Part shown: one piece after another, positions 14,344 to 22,541 of the stretch
Layout of the letters: every line of letters starts with the position of its first letter
Position numbering within the stretch: the stretch's first letter is position 1
Assembly (NCBI GenBank): GCA_037130845.1
Contig: JBAXSE010000001.1
Location: forward strand, 1 to 64,000
Reading direction: 5' to 3'
From: 1-14-0-10-37-14 sp037130845
Lineage (GTDB): Bacteria; Patescibacteriota; Patescibacteriia; Patescibacteriales; Patescibacteriaceae
Length of the DNA stretch: 64,000 nucleotides
The notes under the pieces: model-generated
What the model saw: the letters and a program-made list of their open reading frames with translations, nothing else
Told to the model about the DNA's origin: nothing
Database searches by the model: none
Made by a program: the position numbers and the translations under genes

Positions 14344-17079
14344 ATGAAAAAAAAGATTTTTTTCTATGTTTTAATTATCCTGGTAGCTATATTGGCTCCG
14401 ACGGCTGTTTTTTGGATCAAGGCGCAGTCTGCTGCTACAATTACAATCAACAATAAACCATCTTCTATTGCCAGCGCCCAAACCTTTGAAGCCGGCACTA
14501 ATTTTGAAATCACTTCTTCGAGCACTATTAGGGCATTGGCAATCAATCAGAATAATTATCCGACTTCGCTGTCAGTATCTTATAACACTGCCAACAGCCG
14601 GGTTTTTTATTTTTCGGTAAACCCCGCAAGCTTCGCCGCAGGTAACTATCAGATTAAGGTAACGGCTTATGCTGGCGGCACTCAAATCTACGATTCATTC
14701 TCAACGCACATCGGATCAACCACCGCCACCAATACATCGGCTGCGGGCACTAGCGGCACCACAGCAGCAACAACACCAACTTTGTATATCTACCCCAAGG
14801 CAACCAATATCGTATCAAGTACGGTTTTGCGTATTTATACTAATTTTGACGTAGCTTCTGCTGCGGATATCCATACCGAATTATACCAGGCCGGCACCAA
14901 GGTATCGGCAGACGGCGTTGTGGCGGTTGCTTCTTATCCAAGCGGTTCTCTGAGGAATTTTATCTTAAGTTTCCCCGGCCAGATTGCTAATGGTACATAT
15001 CAATTGAAGGTGGCAACAGACCTTAATGGCGCGACTATTGCCGACTCATTGTCTGCCTCATTTGAGCTTGTTAAAACGCAAGCCGCTAAGCGTTATTGCG
15101 GCGCCGCAGATTATAGTTGTGATTGGGGTGAATGTGTTAGCGGGATACAGACGCAGGCTTGTAAATTAATCAGCACCTATTGCCAAGAAGACCCGACGCG
15201 AACACCGGGCGGCAAAACGCAAGCTTGTCGGATGTCCTGCCAAGAAGCTGATTATGCGTGTACTTGGAGCCAATGCTATAATGGCCAACAAACAAAAAGA
15301 TGCACAGCGCCTAGCAGCTGCACTCCAAATTTTACCGGAGCTTTCGGGCCGGAAACAAGGACTTGCCAACCGAATTGCACAAGCGCCGACTACCAATGCA
15401 AGTGGAGCGATTGTATTGATGGAAAGAAGAAATATGAGTGCGTTCTGACAAGCGCCAGTTGCCATGAGGTGACAGCCGGGCCGCCGGCTGTTAGCCAGGA
15501 TTGCAAGTTGTCTTGCACTACCGCCGATTATGAGTGCGGTTGGAGTGAGTGCAAAGACAGTACTCAATTTACACGCTGCGTTTTAAAAAATACCGATTGT
15601 ATTCCTCTTAACCTTGTCCCCGAGAAGCGCGAGTGCCAAATGCCTATAGAATGCAGTAAGGAATATTATACTTGTTCCGACTGGGATTTGTGCCATCCGG
15701 ATGGAAGGCAGAGCAGGACCTGTGAAAAATCCAAACCATGCGATCGGCCTGTTAGCGGAGTACCGCAAATATTCCAAAAATGCGATTATGTTCAGCCGGA
15801 AGCGGCGCCCGAACTTGTGGTGCAAGCTCCGGCTGTAGCGGCGCCAGTTGTTTCTCAGCCAGTAGCAGCGCCGGAAGCGGCACCCGTAAACATCCAGGCC
15901 CCGGCCGCTACCGCTAATTTAAATCAAGCTGACGCGCCTATTTGTATCGAGGCTGGTTTTACAGTGCCGGCGGATTGCGATTGGTATCTCAAGAGCCGTT
16001 TGGGCGCCGAGCAGTGCTATGCCAACAATATCCAAACCAAAAATGATTGCAAAAAGTTCTTGATTGATAAATATGGTTTGCCTATAAAATGCAGCGCCTT
16101 GAATCAGGTGGAATGCGATCGTCTGTTGACTAATGTTATCTTGGCTAATTTTATCGAAACAGCGCAAAAGACCCAGGCTCAAGATCAATTGAAGCCCTTG
16201 ATGAATCAAGAGGTTGTGTTGGACGCATCCAAGGGTACGGTGACTCTGGTGAATAACAATAAAGAAGCGGCTAGCAGTACGCCGGTGCTGTTATTAGATA
16301 AAACTTTGATTCCGTTTGCGCCCAGCGAACAGCAGGTGACTGCCACTCTAGTGCCAACGCGCGAAGCGGCCGGAACAATCGCCGCGGCTTTTGTGCTTGA
16401 TTCTGATTACGATGGCTTGCCGGATGATGTGGAGAAGCGCATCGGCACCGACCCCTTTAAGGCTGATACCGATGGCGATGGCTATCCGGATAGCGTGGAA
16501 GTGGCTACCGGTTTTAATCCTTTGGGCCCCGGCCGCCTGGGGAAGATTAGCGGTTTGGATTTGGCCATTGCCCATCAAATAAAATTAGAACAACCAAAAG
16601 GCAGCGCCGCTTCTACTTCGCTGCAGATTTCCATTGATAAGATAGAAACAGTCGGCCTTGATACGGCAAACAAAAAAAGCCAATTGTTATTAACTGGCAA
16701 GGCTGTTGCCGGTACAGTTGTAACAATCTTTATTTATAGCGATATCCCACTGGTTGTAACCGCGCTTGCTGATACCGATGGCAATTGGACTTATCAGTTG
16801 GACAAGACATTGATTGACGGCAAGCACGAGGTTTATGTCGCTATCAATGATAAAGCGGGCAGTATTGCCGAACAGTCAGTTCCTAAATCATTTTTTATCA
16901 AAGAAGCGAAGGCTGTAAGCGTCGATGATTATGTGCAGGCTCAAGAATTTGCGCCGATTGCCGATTCTTCTAATTTAAATGTATATTATTTCATAGCAGG
17001 CGGAATATTGCTGATTGTGATTGCGTTAATCAGCTTCATTATACTGCGCCGACGCATAGCAGGAAGTTATGGAGAATAA
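14344..17079 (+). CDS. Large Cys-rich surface protein anchored by a C-terminal helix
   Basis: This 911-residue exported protein begins with a signal-like hydrophobic helix (about 5-25). Two Ig-like beta domains follow (about 32-125 and 145-245). Next come five cysteine modules (about 250-480) with the pattern C-x2-ADY-x-C-x-W-x2-C, reminiscent of thrombospondin type 1 repeats. An Ala/Pro linker (about 490-530) and a further Cys-rich part precede a calcium-binding thrombospondin type 3-like stretch (DSDYDGLPDD, then DTDGDGYPDS, about 683-725). It ends with another Ig-like domain, one membrane helix (about 880-902) and a basic cytoplasmic end. It probably faces outward and may bind surfaces or host cells. 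Its last 11 bases overlap the histidine kinase gene. Confidence 0.8.
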   Translation: MKKKIFFYVLIILVAILAPTAVFWIKAQSAATITINNKPSSIASAQTFEAGTNFEITSSSTIRALAINQNNYPTSLSVSYNTANSRVFYFSVNPASFAAGNYQIKVTAYAGGTQIYDSFSTHIGSTTATNTSAAGTSGTTAATTPTLYIYPKATNIVSSTVLRIYTNFDVASAADIHTELYQAGTKVSADGVVAVASYPSGSLRNFILSFPGQIANGTYQLKVATDLNGATIADSLSASFELVKTQAAKRYCGAADYSCDWGECVSGIQTQACKLISTYCQEDPTRTPGGKTQACRMSCQEADYACTWSQCYNGQQTKRCTAPSSCTPNFTGAFGPETRTCQPNCTSADYQCKWSDCIDGKKKYECVLTSASCHEVTAGPPAVSQDCKLSCTTADYECGWSECKDSTQFTRCVLKNTDCIPLNLVPEKRECQMPIECSKEYYTCSDWDLCHPDGRQSRTCEKSKPCDRPVSGVPQIFQKCDYVQPEAAPELVVQAPAVAAPVVSQPVAAPEAAPVNIQAPAATANLNQADAPICIEAGFTVPADCDWYLKSRLGAEQCYANNIQTKNDCKKFLIDKYGLPIKCSALNQVECDRLLTNVILANFIETAQKTQAQDQLKPLMNQEVVLDASKGTVTLVNNNKEAASSTPVLLLDKTLIPFAPSEQQVTATLVPTREAAGTIAAAFVLDSDYDGLPDDVEKRIGTDPFKADTDGDGYPDSVEVATGFNPLGPGRLGKISGLDLAIAHQIKLEQPKGSAASTSLQISIDKIETVGLDTANKKSQLLLTGKAVAGTVVTIFIYSDIPLVVTALADTDGNWTYQLDKTLIDGKHEVYVAINDKAGSIAEQSVPKSFFIKEAKAVSVDDYVQAQEFAPIADSSNLNVYYFIAGGILLIVIALISFIILRRRIAGSYGE

Positions 17080-18418
17080 AGGCGGACATTTTTTGCGAGA
17101 TAACAAGCAGATTATCTATTCGATAATTCTGTTGTTTGTTATTCCTTCCGCCATTGTCTTTAATTCGGCTCTTTTTAGCATGTCCTATAAAAAAACCATT
17201 GATCAGACCCTGTATACGACGGCAGTAACGGCCGGCAAGCTGGTTAATGTCGCTTTGTTAAACGAGTTTTCTGATTGGACGGCGGTGCAGCAAAAGATCG
17301 AAACAATTGCCAGTTATGAGCCGAATATAAAAAGCCTGGATGTTTTGGTGTTTGACCAAGAAAAGTTTGTAGTCAAAGCCAGCCTAACCAAGAGCTTGAT
17401 AAACAAAACAACTGTCTCGGGAGCTTATTTAATCGCTTGGAGCCGCGATTATCCGACAGCTCAGCAAGTCAGCGAGGATGGCGGCGTAGGCCGGCAACGG
17501 GCGTGGTTGGTAACGATGCCTCTTAAGGATGTAATGGGCCAGAAAAAGGCCTTACTGGCCCTAAAGATAACTACCGAAGCAGTTGATAAATTTTCTAATG
17601 ATACCCTAGTGCGTTCGTATTGGATATTGTTGGCTACGCTATTGGTAATTATCTTATTATTGTTTGCAAATTCCCGCTTATTTGAATACGCCGGCTTATA
17701 TAAGAAGCTGAAGGAAGTGGACGACATGAAAGACGAGTTTGTCTCGATGGCTAGCCATGAATTGCGCACGCCCATCACGGTTATTCAGGGTTATGCCGAT
17801 ATTATTATGAAGGACAAAACCGGGCAATTGGTGGTAAATGACAAGGTTAAGGAATTTTTAACTATGATGAGTGCTTCAGCGGAGAGATTGCGGCTGTTGG
17901 TAGAGGATTTGTTAAACGTTAGCCGTATCCAGCAGGGACGCTTAGAGGTCAAATTGACGCCAGTCAAACTGGGTGAGGTGATAGCCCAGACTGTTAAGGA
18001 GTTGACCTTGTCTGCTCAGCAGAAAAACTTAGCCTTAACTTATACAGACAAGGCTGAGCCTGGGATGTTGGTATTGGTTGATAAGGATCGTTTTAAGCAG
18101 GTCATTATAAACATCATCGGCAACGCCATAAAATACACCGAAAAAGGCTCAGTTGAGGTGGGGCTGGAGCTTGACGGAAAAAATGCTATAATGAGAGTTA
18201 AGGATACGGGCATCGGAATTTCGACCAAAGACCGAGAGAAGCTTTTCCAAAAGTTTTACCGCGTTCAAAGCAGCCAAACCGCCAAGATATCCGGTACAGG
18301 CCTGGGGCTTTGGATTACGAAGCAGATCGTAGAGATGATGCAGGGTCAAATTGAACTGGAATCAATGTCCGGAGTCGGTACCGAGGTGATATTGCAGTTT
18401 CCAATCGCAAATAAATAA
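17069..18418 (+). CDS. Membrane sensor histidine kinase
   Basis: This 449-residue protein has one helix at about 14-34 and a second at about 184-202, enclosing an extracytoplasmic sensor domain of about 150 residues. There is no clear HAMP; a short coiled coil follows. The HisKA domain has the phospho-acceptor H230 in MASHELRTPITV. The ATPase domain has the N box NIIGNAIKYTEKG, G1 VKDTGIGIS and G2 TGLGLWITKQIVE. No response regulator is adjacent. The ATG overlaps the surface-protein gene, suggesting translational coupling and possibly a shared signalling role. Confidence 0.93.
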   Translation: MENKGGHFLRDNKQIIYSIILLFVIPSAIVFNSALFSMSYKKTIDQTLYTTAVTAGKLVNVALLNEFSDWTAVQQKIETIASYEPNIKSLDVLVFDQEKFVVKASLTKSLINKTTVSGAYLIAWSRDYPTAQQVSEDGGVGRQRAWLVTMPLKDVMGQKKALLALKITTEAVDKFSNDTLVRSYWILLATLLVIILLLFANSRLFEYAGLYKKLKEVDDMKDEFVSMASHELRTPITVIQGYADIIMKDKTGQLVVNDKVKEFLTMMSASAERLRLLVEDLLNVSRIQQGRLEVKLTPVKLGEVIAQTVKELTLSAQQKNLALTYTDKAEPGMLVLVDKDRFKQVIINIIGNAIKYTEKGSVEVGLELDGKNAIMRVKDTGIGISTKDREKLFQKFYRVQSSQTAKISGTGLGLWITKQIVEMMQGQIELESMSGVGTEVILQFPIANK

Positions 18419-18480
18419 ACAGGAGGTGCTTGAGCTCTTGGCCTAAGGCGAGGGGTGGGGCCCGGAAGCTTATTATAAAT

Positions 18481-18885
18481 ATGTCAATTTTTAAAAAAGA
18501 ACCAGAAGAAACCAGCCAGCTGGAAGAGCACTTGGCTAATTTCGAGTCTGATGAAGGTCAATTATCCATAGACGTTTATCAGCAGGATAACGATTTAATC
18601 ATCAAATCGACAATCGCCGGCGCTAAGCCGGAGGATATTGATATTACTCTGGCCGGCGATATATTAACGATCAAAGGCAAGCGTGAAATGGACGAATACA
18701 TCGACTATAACGACTACCTTTATCGAGAGTGTTATTGGGGCAAGTTCTCTCGCACCATCATCTTGCCTTTTGAGATTGATGAGAGTAAAGTGGACGTAAA
18801 TCTGGACAAAGGCGTTTTGACTATTGTCCTACCCAAGCTGCAAAAGAAGCTGGGACATAAGATAGTGGTAACCGGCAATGACTGA
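18481..18885 (+). CDS. Hsp20 / alpha-crystallin small heat-shock protein
   Basis: From the ATG at 18481 this is a 134-residue protein starting MSIFKKEPEETSQLEEHLAN. The alpha-crystallin domain covers about 40-130, with the terms IKSTIAGAKPEDIDITLAGD, LTIKGKRE, FSRTIILPFEIDESKVDV, and the signature end GVLTIVLPKLQKK. It holds unfolded proteins without ATP. A TTG at 18430 would add 17 residues, but it lies only two bases after an AGGAGG and its added sequence (SSWPKARGGARK) is not Hsp20-like, so I prefer the ATG. It sits in the surface-protein/kinase operon. Confidence 0.92.
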   Translation: MSIFKKEPEETSQLEEHLANFESDEGQLSIDVYQQDNDLIIKSTIAGAKPEDIDITLAGDILTIKGKREMDEYIDYNDYLYRECYWGKFSRTIILPFEIDESKVDVNLDKGVLTIVLPKLQKKLGHKIVVTGND

Positions 18886-19054
18886 GATTATTAACCCGGG
18901 CAGCAGCCATAACTTTCAAAAGTTATTGGCGGAATTAGAACAAAACAAAGAAGCCGAGGGCGGTCCGCAAGAGTTAGCCGAACAATTTTTAAAAAGACTG
19001 ATGAAAGACCGGTATGAAGAAAGAGGAAATAAAGGAGCCGATATTGGAGCATGA
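18878..19054 (+). CDS. Possible small protein between hsp20 and vanW
   Basis: A 58-codon frame begins MTEIINPGSSHNFQKLLAEL, continues EQNKEAEGGPQELAEQFLKR and ends LMKDRYEERGNKGADIGA. Its ATG overlaps the end of hsp20 by eight bases and its 3' end overlaps the start of the next gene by 41 bases. It fills the only gap in this operon, is mostly helical and charged, and has no clear Shine-Dalgarno, so it would rely on coupling from hsp20. I do not recognise it. It could be real or an overlap artefact. Confidence 0.45.
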   Translation: MTEIINPGSSHNFQKLLAELEQNKEAEGGPQELAEQFLKRLMKDRYEERGNKGADIGA

Positions 19055-20870
19055 TTTTGTGAAATCAAAGTTATTAATCAAGTGGTCTATAATAGCCGCT
19101 TCTTTTTTGGTAATTTGCGCCGTGCCTGTAGCGGCCTATAATTACCATTATGGCAATTATTTTTTCCCTGGTTTGCGCGTTGGCAATCTAATGATAGGAG
19201 GGAAGAAGTTTAGCGAGGGCGAATTTTTGTTTAAGGAGAGAAGCGCCAGTTTAGCGGCCGGATTGCAGGTAAGCTGCGGAGCATACCAATTCAAGCTAGA
19301 GCCGGAGATGTCGCTTAATGATTCATTGATAACTGTTTATAGCGTTAATAGCCAAAGCACTTGGAAAAAGGTTATGGCTTATGGCCACAATGGTCCGATC
19401 GGCCAGCGGCTTGAGGAGCAATTAGCCCCTTGGCTTAGCCCTTCTTCTATCGGCCTAGCTAGGATTGATTGGGATGTTTCCGTTGATCGCGATAATTTAT
19501 TGGCGATTATTAAGCGTGAATGCGCCGACCTGGAAAAACCGGCAAAAAATGCTGAATTAGAGCTGGTTAATGATGTTTGGCAACTGACGCCGGAAGTCCA
19601 AGGCGTGCGTTTTGATTATGATCTGGTCGGCAATCGTCTCGAGCAGCAATTAAAAAATGGCAGCGCAGAAAATATAACATTAGCCTTGGATACGGATTTG
19701 CCGCAAATAAATTTGCAAGAATTAAATAACGGCTTATTGACGCAGGCGGGCGCCTTTGCTTTGCCTACTTCTACTGTTTGGCTGGCTGTCAATCACGACA
19801 AGCAACAAGTCAGCCCGGACCAGCTTAAGAGTTGGCTGGGATTAATGAAAGAAAGCGGAGTAATTAAGGTTGATTATAGCAGCGCCAAGATTTCTAGCTA
19901 CTTGAATGGATTGGCCTTGACGATAGATAAGGCTGCACGACGTCCGAGGTTTAATGTAACCAATGGAAAGGTGATTATCGAAGAAGCCGCTCAACAAGGC
20001 CAAGCTTTAAATATTGGCGAAAGCGCTAGCAATATTATCAATGGTCTTAAAACCGGCAGTTCCACCATTCCTTTGGTAATCGACTCTGTGGGTGTGGAGT
20101 TTAGCAATAGCTCTACCACTCTATCCGGCATCAAGGATTTGCTGGGTGTCGGCACTTCAAATTATACCGGTTCACCTGTCAATCGCCGCCATAATATCCA
20201 AGTAGGTGCGGCTTCTTTGGGCGGTATTATCGTTAAGGCCGGTGAAGAATTTTCGACCATCAAGGCGTTGGGCGAGATTGGAGCCAAGACCGGTTATCTG
20301 CAAGAATTGGTTATCAAAGAAAACAAAACTATCCCTGAATATGGCGGCGGACTGTGCCAAGTGGGCACAACCATTTTTCGCGCTGCCTTTAATTCCGGTT
20401 TGCCGATTACCGAACGCCGCAATCATTCATACCGCGTGGCTTATTACGAGCCAGCCGGCACGGATGCCACTATTTATGACCCGCAACCGGATTTTAAATT
20501 CTTAAATGATACCGGCAATGACATTTTGATTTTGACCGCTGTCGATGGCGTCAATGCCCGTTTTGAAATCTGGGGCACCAAAGACGGCCGCAAAGTCGAG
20601 TATACTTACCCAACCATCTTTAATATTGTGAAGCCTGGACCGACCAAATATATGGCCAAAGAAGGTATGGCAGCCGGTACCAAAAAATGTATCGAGAAGG
20701 CGCACAATGGCGCTGATGCCTATTTTGATTATAAGGTGACTTATCCAAATGGCGAGATAAAAGAAAAGCGTTTCAGTTCTCATTATGTCCCATGGCGGGC
20801 GGTTTGTCTGGTACCGCCGGGAGATCCGCTGTTAGGCGGAGATACGGCCACTTCAACGCCAAGCCAATAG
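19014..20870 (+). CDS. VanW family envelope protein
   Basis: This 618-residue protein has one N-terminal membrane helix (about 21-43) and a large outer part. The first part (about 50-350) looks like tandem peptidoglycan-binding-type domains seen in YoaR/VanW proteins. The VanW domain (about 375-520) shows the family motifs NRRHNIQVGAASLGGIIVKAGEEFS, GGGLCQVGTTIFRAA, ERRNHSYRVAYYEPAGTDAT and the following DPQPDFKFLND. A G5-like tail ends before position 618. VanW is linked to vancomycin-resistance clusters but its reaction is unknown. It closes the envelope operon and is followed by a strong terminator. Confidence 0.92.
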   Translation: MKKEEIKEPILEHDFVKSKLLIKWSIIAASFLVICAVPVAAYNYHYGNYFFPGLRVGNLMIGGKKFSEGEFLFKERSASLAAGLQVSCGAYQFKLEPEMSLNDSLITVYSVNSQSTWKKVMAYGHNGPIGQRLEEQLAPWLSPSSIGLARIDWDVSVDRDNLLAIIKRECADLEKPAKNAELELVNDVWQLTPEVQGVRFDYDLVGNRLEQQLKNGSAENITLALDTDLPQINLQELNNGLLTQAGAFALPTSTVWLAVNHDKQQVSPDQLKSWLGLMKESGVIKVDYSSAKISSYLNGLALTIDKAARRPRFNVTNGKVIIEEAAQQGQALNIGESASNIINGLKTGSSTIPLVIDSVGVEFSNSSTTLSGIKDLLGVGTSNYTGSPVNRRHNIQVGAASLGGIIVKAGEEFSTIKALGEIGAKTGYLQELVIKENKTIPEYGGGLCQVGTTIFRAAFNSGLPITERRNHSYRVAYYEPAGTDATIYDPQPDFKFLNDTGNDILILTAVDGVNARFEIWGTKDGRKVEYTYPTIFNIVKPGPTKYMAKEGMAAGTKKCIEKAHNGADAYFDYKVTYPNGEIKEKRFSSHYVPWRAVCLVPPGDPLLGGDTATSTPSQ

Positions 20871-20882
20871 CATTATTAATAC

Positions 20883-20912
20883 AAAAGAACCCTCAATTTG
20901 AGGGTTCTTTTT
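20883..20912. terminator. Bidirectional terminator (vanW and opposing RNA)
   Basis: AAAAGAACCCTC pairs with GAGGGTTCTTTTT around AATTT. T runs are present in both directions, so it can stop vanW transcription and also the minus-strand RNA at 21055-20883. Confidence 0.85.
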
Positions 20913-21055
20913 GAAATCTTTTACAGATTGGTTCTAGCGGGTAGGCAAGAAAATTCTCGCTAGAAACCGTCTAGTCGTAACCGGACAATATCTAGCAATA
21001 AACTCCCCATGCTTGTCGTGCCTAGCCCGCTACAAACAACCTGTTTTCGTAACGA
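20883..21055 (-). ncRNA. Second candidate structured RNA with promoter and terminator
   Basis: Minus strand, about 170 nt, no credible coding frame. A consensus promoter lies at 21062-21090. Its 5' part (21012-21041) pairs with its 3' part (20930-20949): GGTT/AACC, TAGCGGG/CCCGCTA, TAGGCA/TGCCTA and CTTG/CAAG blocks line up in order, giving a long closing stem. The middle contains repeated CTAGA/CTAGC words that can form an inner hairpin. It ends at a strong terminator. A long rod with an internal bubble is the architecture of 6S RNA, but the family is not established; it lacks the SRP RNA GGAAG tetraloop motif. Confidence 0.5.
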
Positions 21056-21061
21056 GTCGTC

Positions 21062-21090
21062 AATATAGCATAGAAAGAGAGTCTTGTCAA
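21062..21090 (-). promoter_or_regulatory. Minus-strand consensus promoter of the candidate RNA
   Basis: On the minus strand TTGACA (21085-21090), 17 bases, TATATT (21062-21067). No minus-strand gene follows. Confidence 0.75.
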
Positions 21091-21272
21091 GGATTTTGGC
21101 TATAATAAAGGATGCCTCTAAAATGCCTAAAGTTAGGTAAATATGAGCTGTTAAAAACTGCTAAATTTTCTCTTGTGCGCTTATGCAAAGAGGTTATCCA
21201 GAGGTATGCGCTTTGAGAGTTAACTTTACGGCCGAATGTAAAAAGATTATACTTGAATATAGATTAAAATAT

Positions 21273-21422
21273 ATGGACAAAGATAAACAAAAACAGTTAG
21301 CCGGGCATATAGATGAATTAAACCGTCTGCAAGAATCTCAACGTTTGGATTTCCAGCGCGAGACAGCGGCGATTTTGGACGAACTCAAGCTTTCGCTCAA
21401 GGACAATCAAACAACTGAATAA
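21273..21422 (+). CDS. Short helical protein, uncertain
   Basis: A 49-residue frame MDKDKQKQLAGHIDELNRL and onward is charged and helical, ending four bases before the next gene's ATG. An upstream alternative start at 21183 would give 79 residues, but its extra sequence looks unstructured. No clear Shine-Dalgarno is seen. It may be an upstream partner of the following gene. Confidence 0.4.
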   Translation: MDKDKQKQLAGHIDELNRLQESQRLDFQRETAAILDELKLSLKDNQTTE

Positions 21423-21426
21423 CTAT

Positions 21427-22503
21427 ATGAACGAAAGATTTGGAGCCAACAAGGGACATACTCAAGAGTTTGAACGGCCAAGAACACAGGATTACGGCCA
21501 GGGAAATATCGAGGCGTCTATACTAAAAAATGCCGAAATGATAGAAGCGCTGGACCGGGAATTGGAGTTTATCGCCAGTCGGACTAGAGCCAAAGAGCAG
21601 TTGTATAAAGTGGAAAAGGCCCGGACCAAAATCAACAAGCTGACTAAGAGGTTTCTTAAGGTTAGCGGTTGTATTTCGGCTGCTTTAATCTTGGGCGTAA
21701 GCGCGCTTAAGATTAATTCTGACGAACATCACAAGGACCTAATCAAGACAAAAGATAGCCAAGGCAAAGAGCATTTCCAGCACCCAGATCAAGAAACCAA
21801 TCATATTTTGAACGTATTGGCCGGACAGGAAAAGATTAGCTATGAGGAAGCTTTTAGTAATTACAAAGAGTTTGAAAAAGATGTTTATAAAAAAGTAGGC
21901 ATTACCGACCTTCCTGATTTTGAGGGGTTGAGCCTTAAGCAGCTTGATAGCCTGAATAATGCCAAGAAAGGAGTGCCGATCGGAATGACCGAGGATACAT
22001 TTAATGAATTTTATAGCATGGAAACGATGGATGTGCCGGAAGATAAAAAGGAACAGGTCTATAAGCTGGTCTGGCAGATCGAAGAAGAATGCGGCAATCC
22101 GAATATCCGCTGGAAGACGGAAATTCCGAGCTTGATGGGCGTTTCGGCTCCAGCTAACAATAGGATTAGGGCGCACTATGATGAGTTGAGTAATACCATG
22201 TATATTCCCTTGTCCAGCTTTGGCTTGAATGGTAGAAATTTTCAGCCGGTAATGGCCGAGTTGTCACATGGCAAACAATTTAAGGATATCAGCCTGAAAA
22301 ACCTGGCTGGCAATGCCGCAATAATCGGACGTGTGGGCGGCAAGATGCTGACGGGCAAAAGTATGGATGATGCCTATGAGGAGGAGTACAATATTCCCGG
22401 TACAATTGAATACGAGGCCCATAAGGAAATCCAGCCGCAATTAATGGAAAAATATAAGCCATTGATGGATTTGAAAAGCAAGGCAAGGCCTGATAAAAAA
22501 TAA
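21427..22503 (+). CDS. Membrane-anchored protein with an ELSHxxQ motif
   Basis: This 358-residue protein has an N-terminal coiled-coil-like region (about 30-75), one hydrophobic helix (about 80-96, SGCISAALILGVSALKI), and a larger domain. Near the end are VMAELSHGKQF (about 278-288) and IEYEAHKEIQP (about 328-338). These two His/Glu motifs resemble a metal-binding pair as in some predicted peptidases, but the classic HExxH is absent. Function is unknown. It converges on uvrA with a shared bidirectional terminator between. Confidence 0.7.
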   Translation: MNERFGANKGHTQEFERPRTQDYGQGNIEASILKNAEMIEALDRELEFIASRTRAKEQLYKVEKARTKINKLTKRFLKVSGCISAALILGVSALKINSDEHHKDLIKTKDSQGKEHFQHPDQETNHILNVLAGQEKISYEEAFSNYKEFEKDVYKKVGITDLPDFEGLSLKQLDSLNNAKKGVPIGMTEDTFNEFYSMETMDVPEDKKEQVYKLVWQIEEECGNPNIRWKTEIPSLMGVSAPANNRIRAHYDELSNTMYIPLSSFGLNGRNFQPVMAELSHGKQFKDISLKNLAGNAAIIGRVGGKMLTGKSMDDAYEEEYNIPGTIEYEAHKEIQPQLMEKYKPLMDLKSKARPDKK

Positions 22504-22541
22504 CCAAAAACAATCCCGAGACAGCTCGGGATTGTTTTTGG
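22504..22541. terminator. Bidirectional terminator
   Basis: CCAAAAACAATCCCGAG pairs perfectly with CTCGGGATTGTTTTTGG around ACAG, placed exactly between two convergent genes. Confidence 0.9.

Noticed and set aside
18430..18480. TTG start for hsp20
   Set aside because: An AGGAGG lies too close (two bases), and the extra residues are unlike Hsp20 N-termini; the ATG at 18481 is preferred.
20930..21041. SRP (4.5S) RNA identity for the second candidate RNA
   Set aside because: The conserved SRP helix-8 GGAAG / AGCAG motif is not present on either strand.
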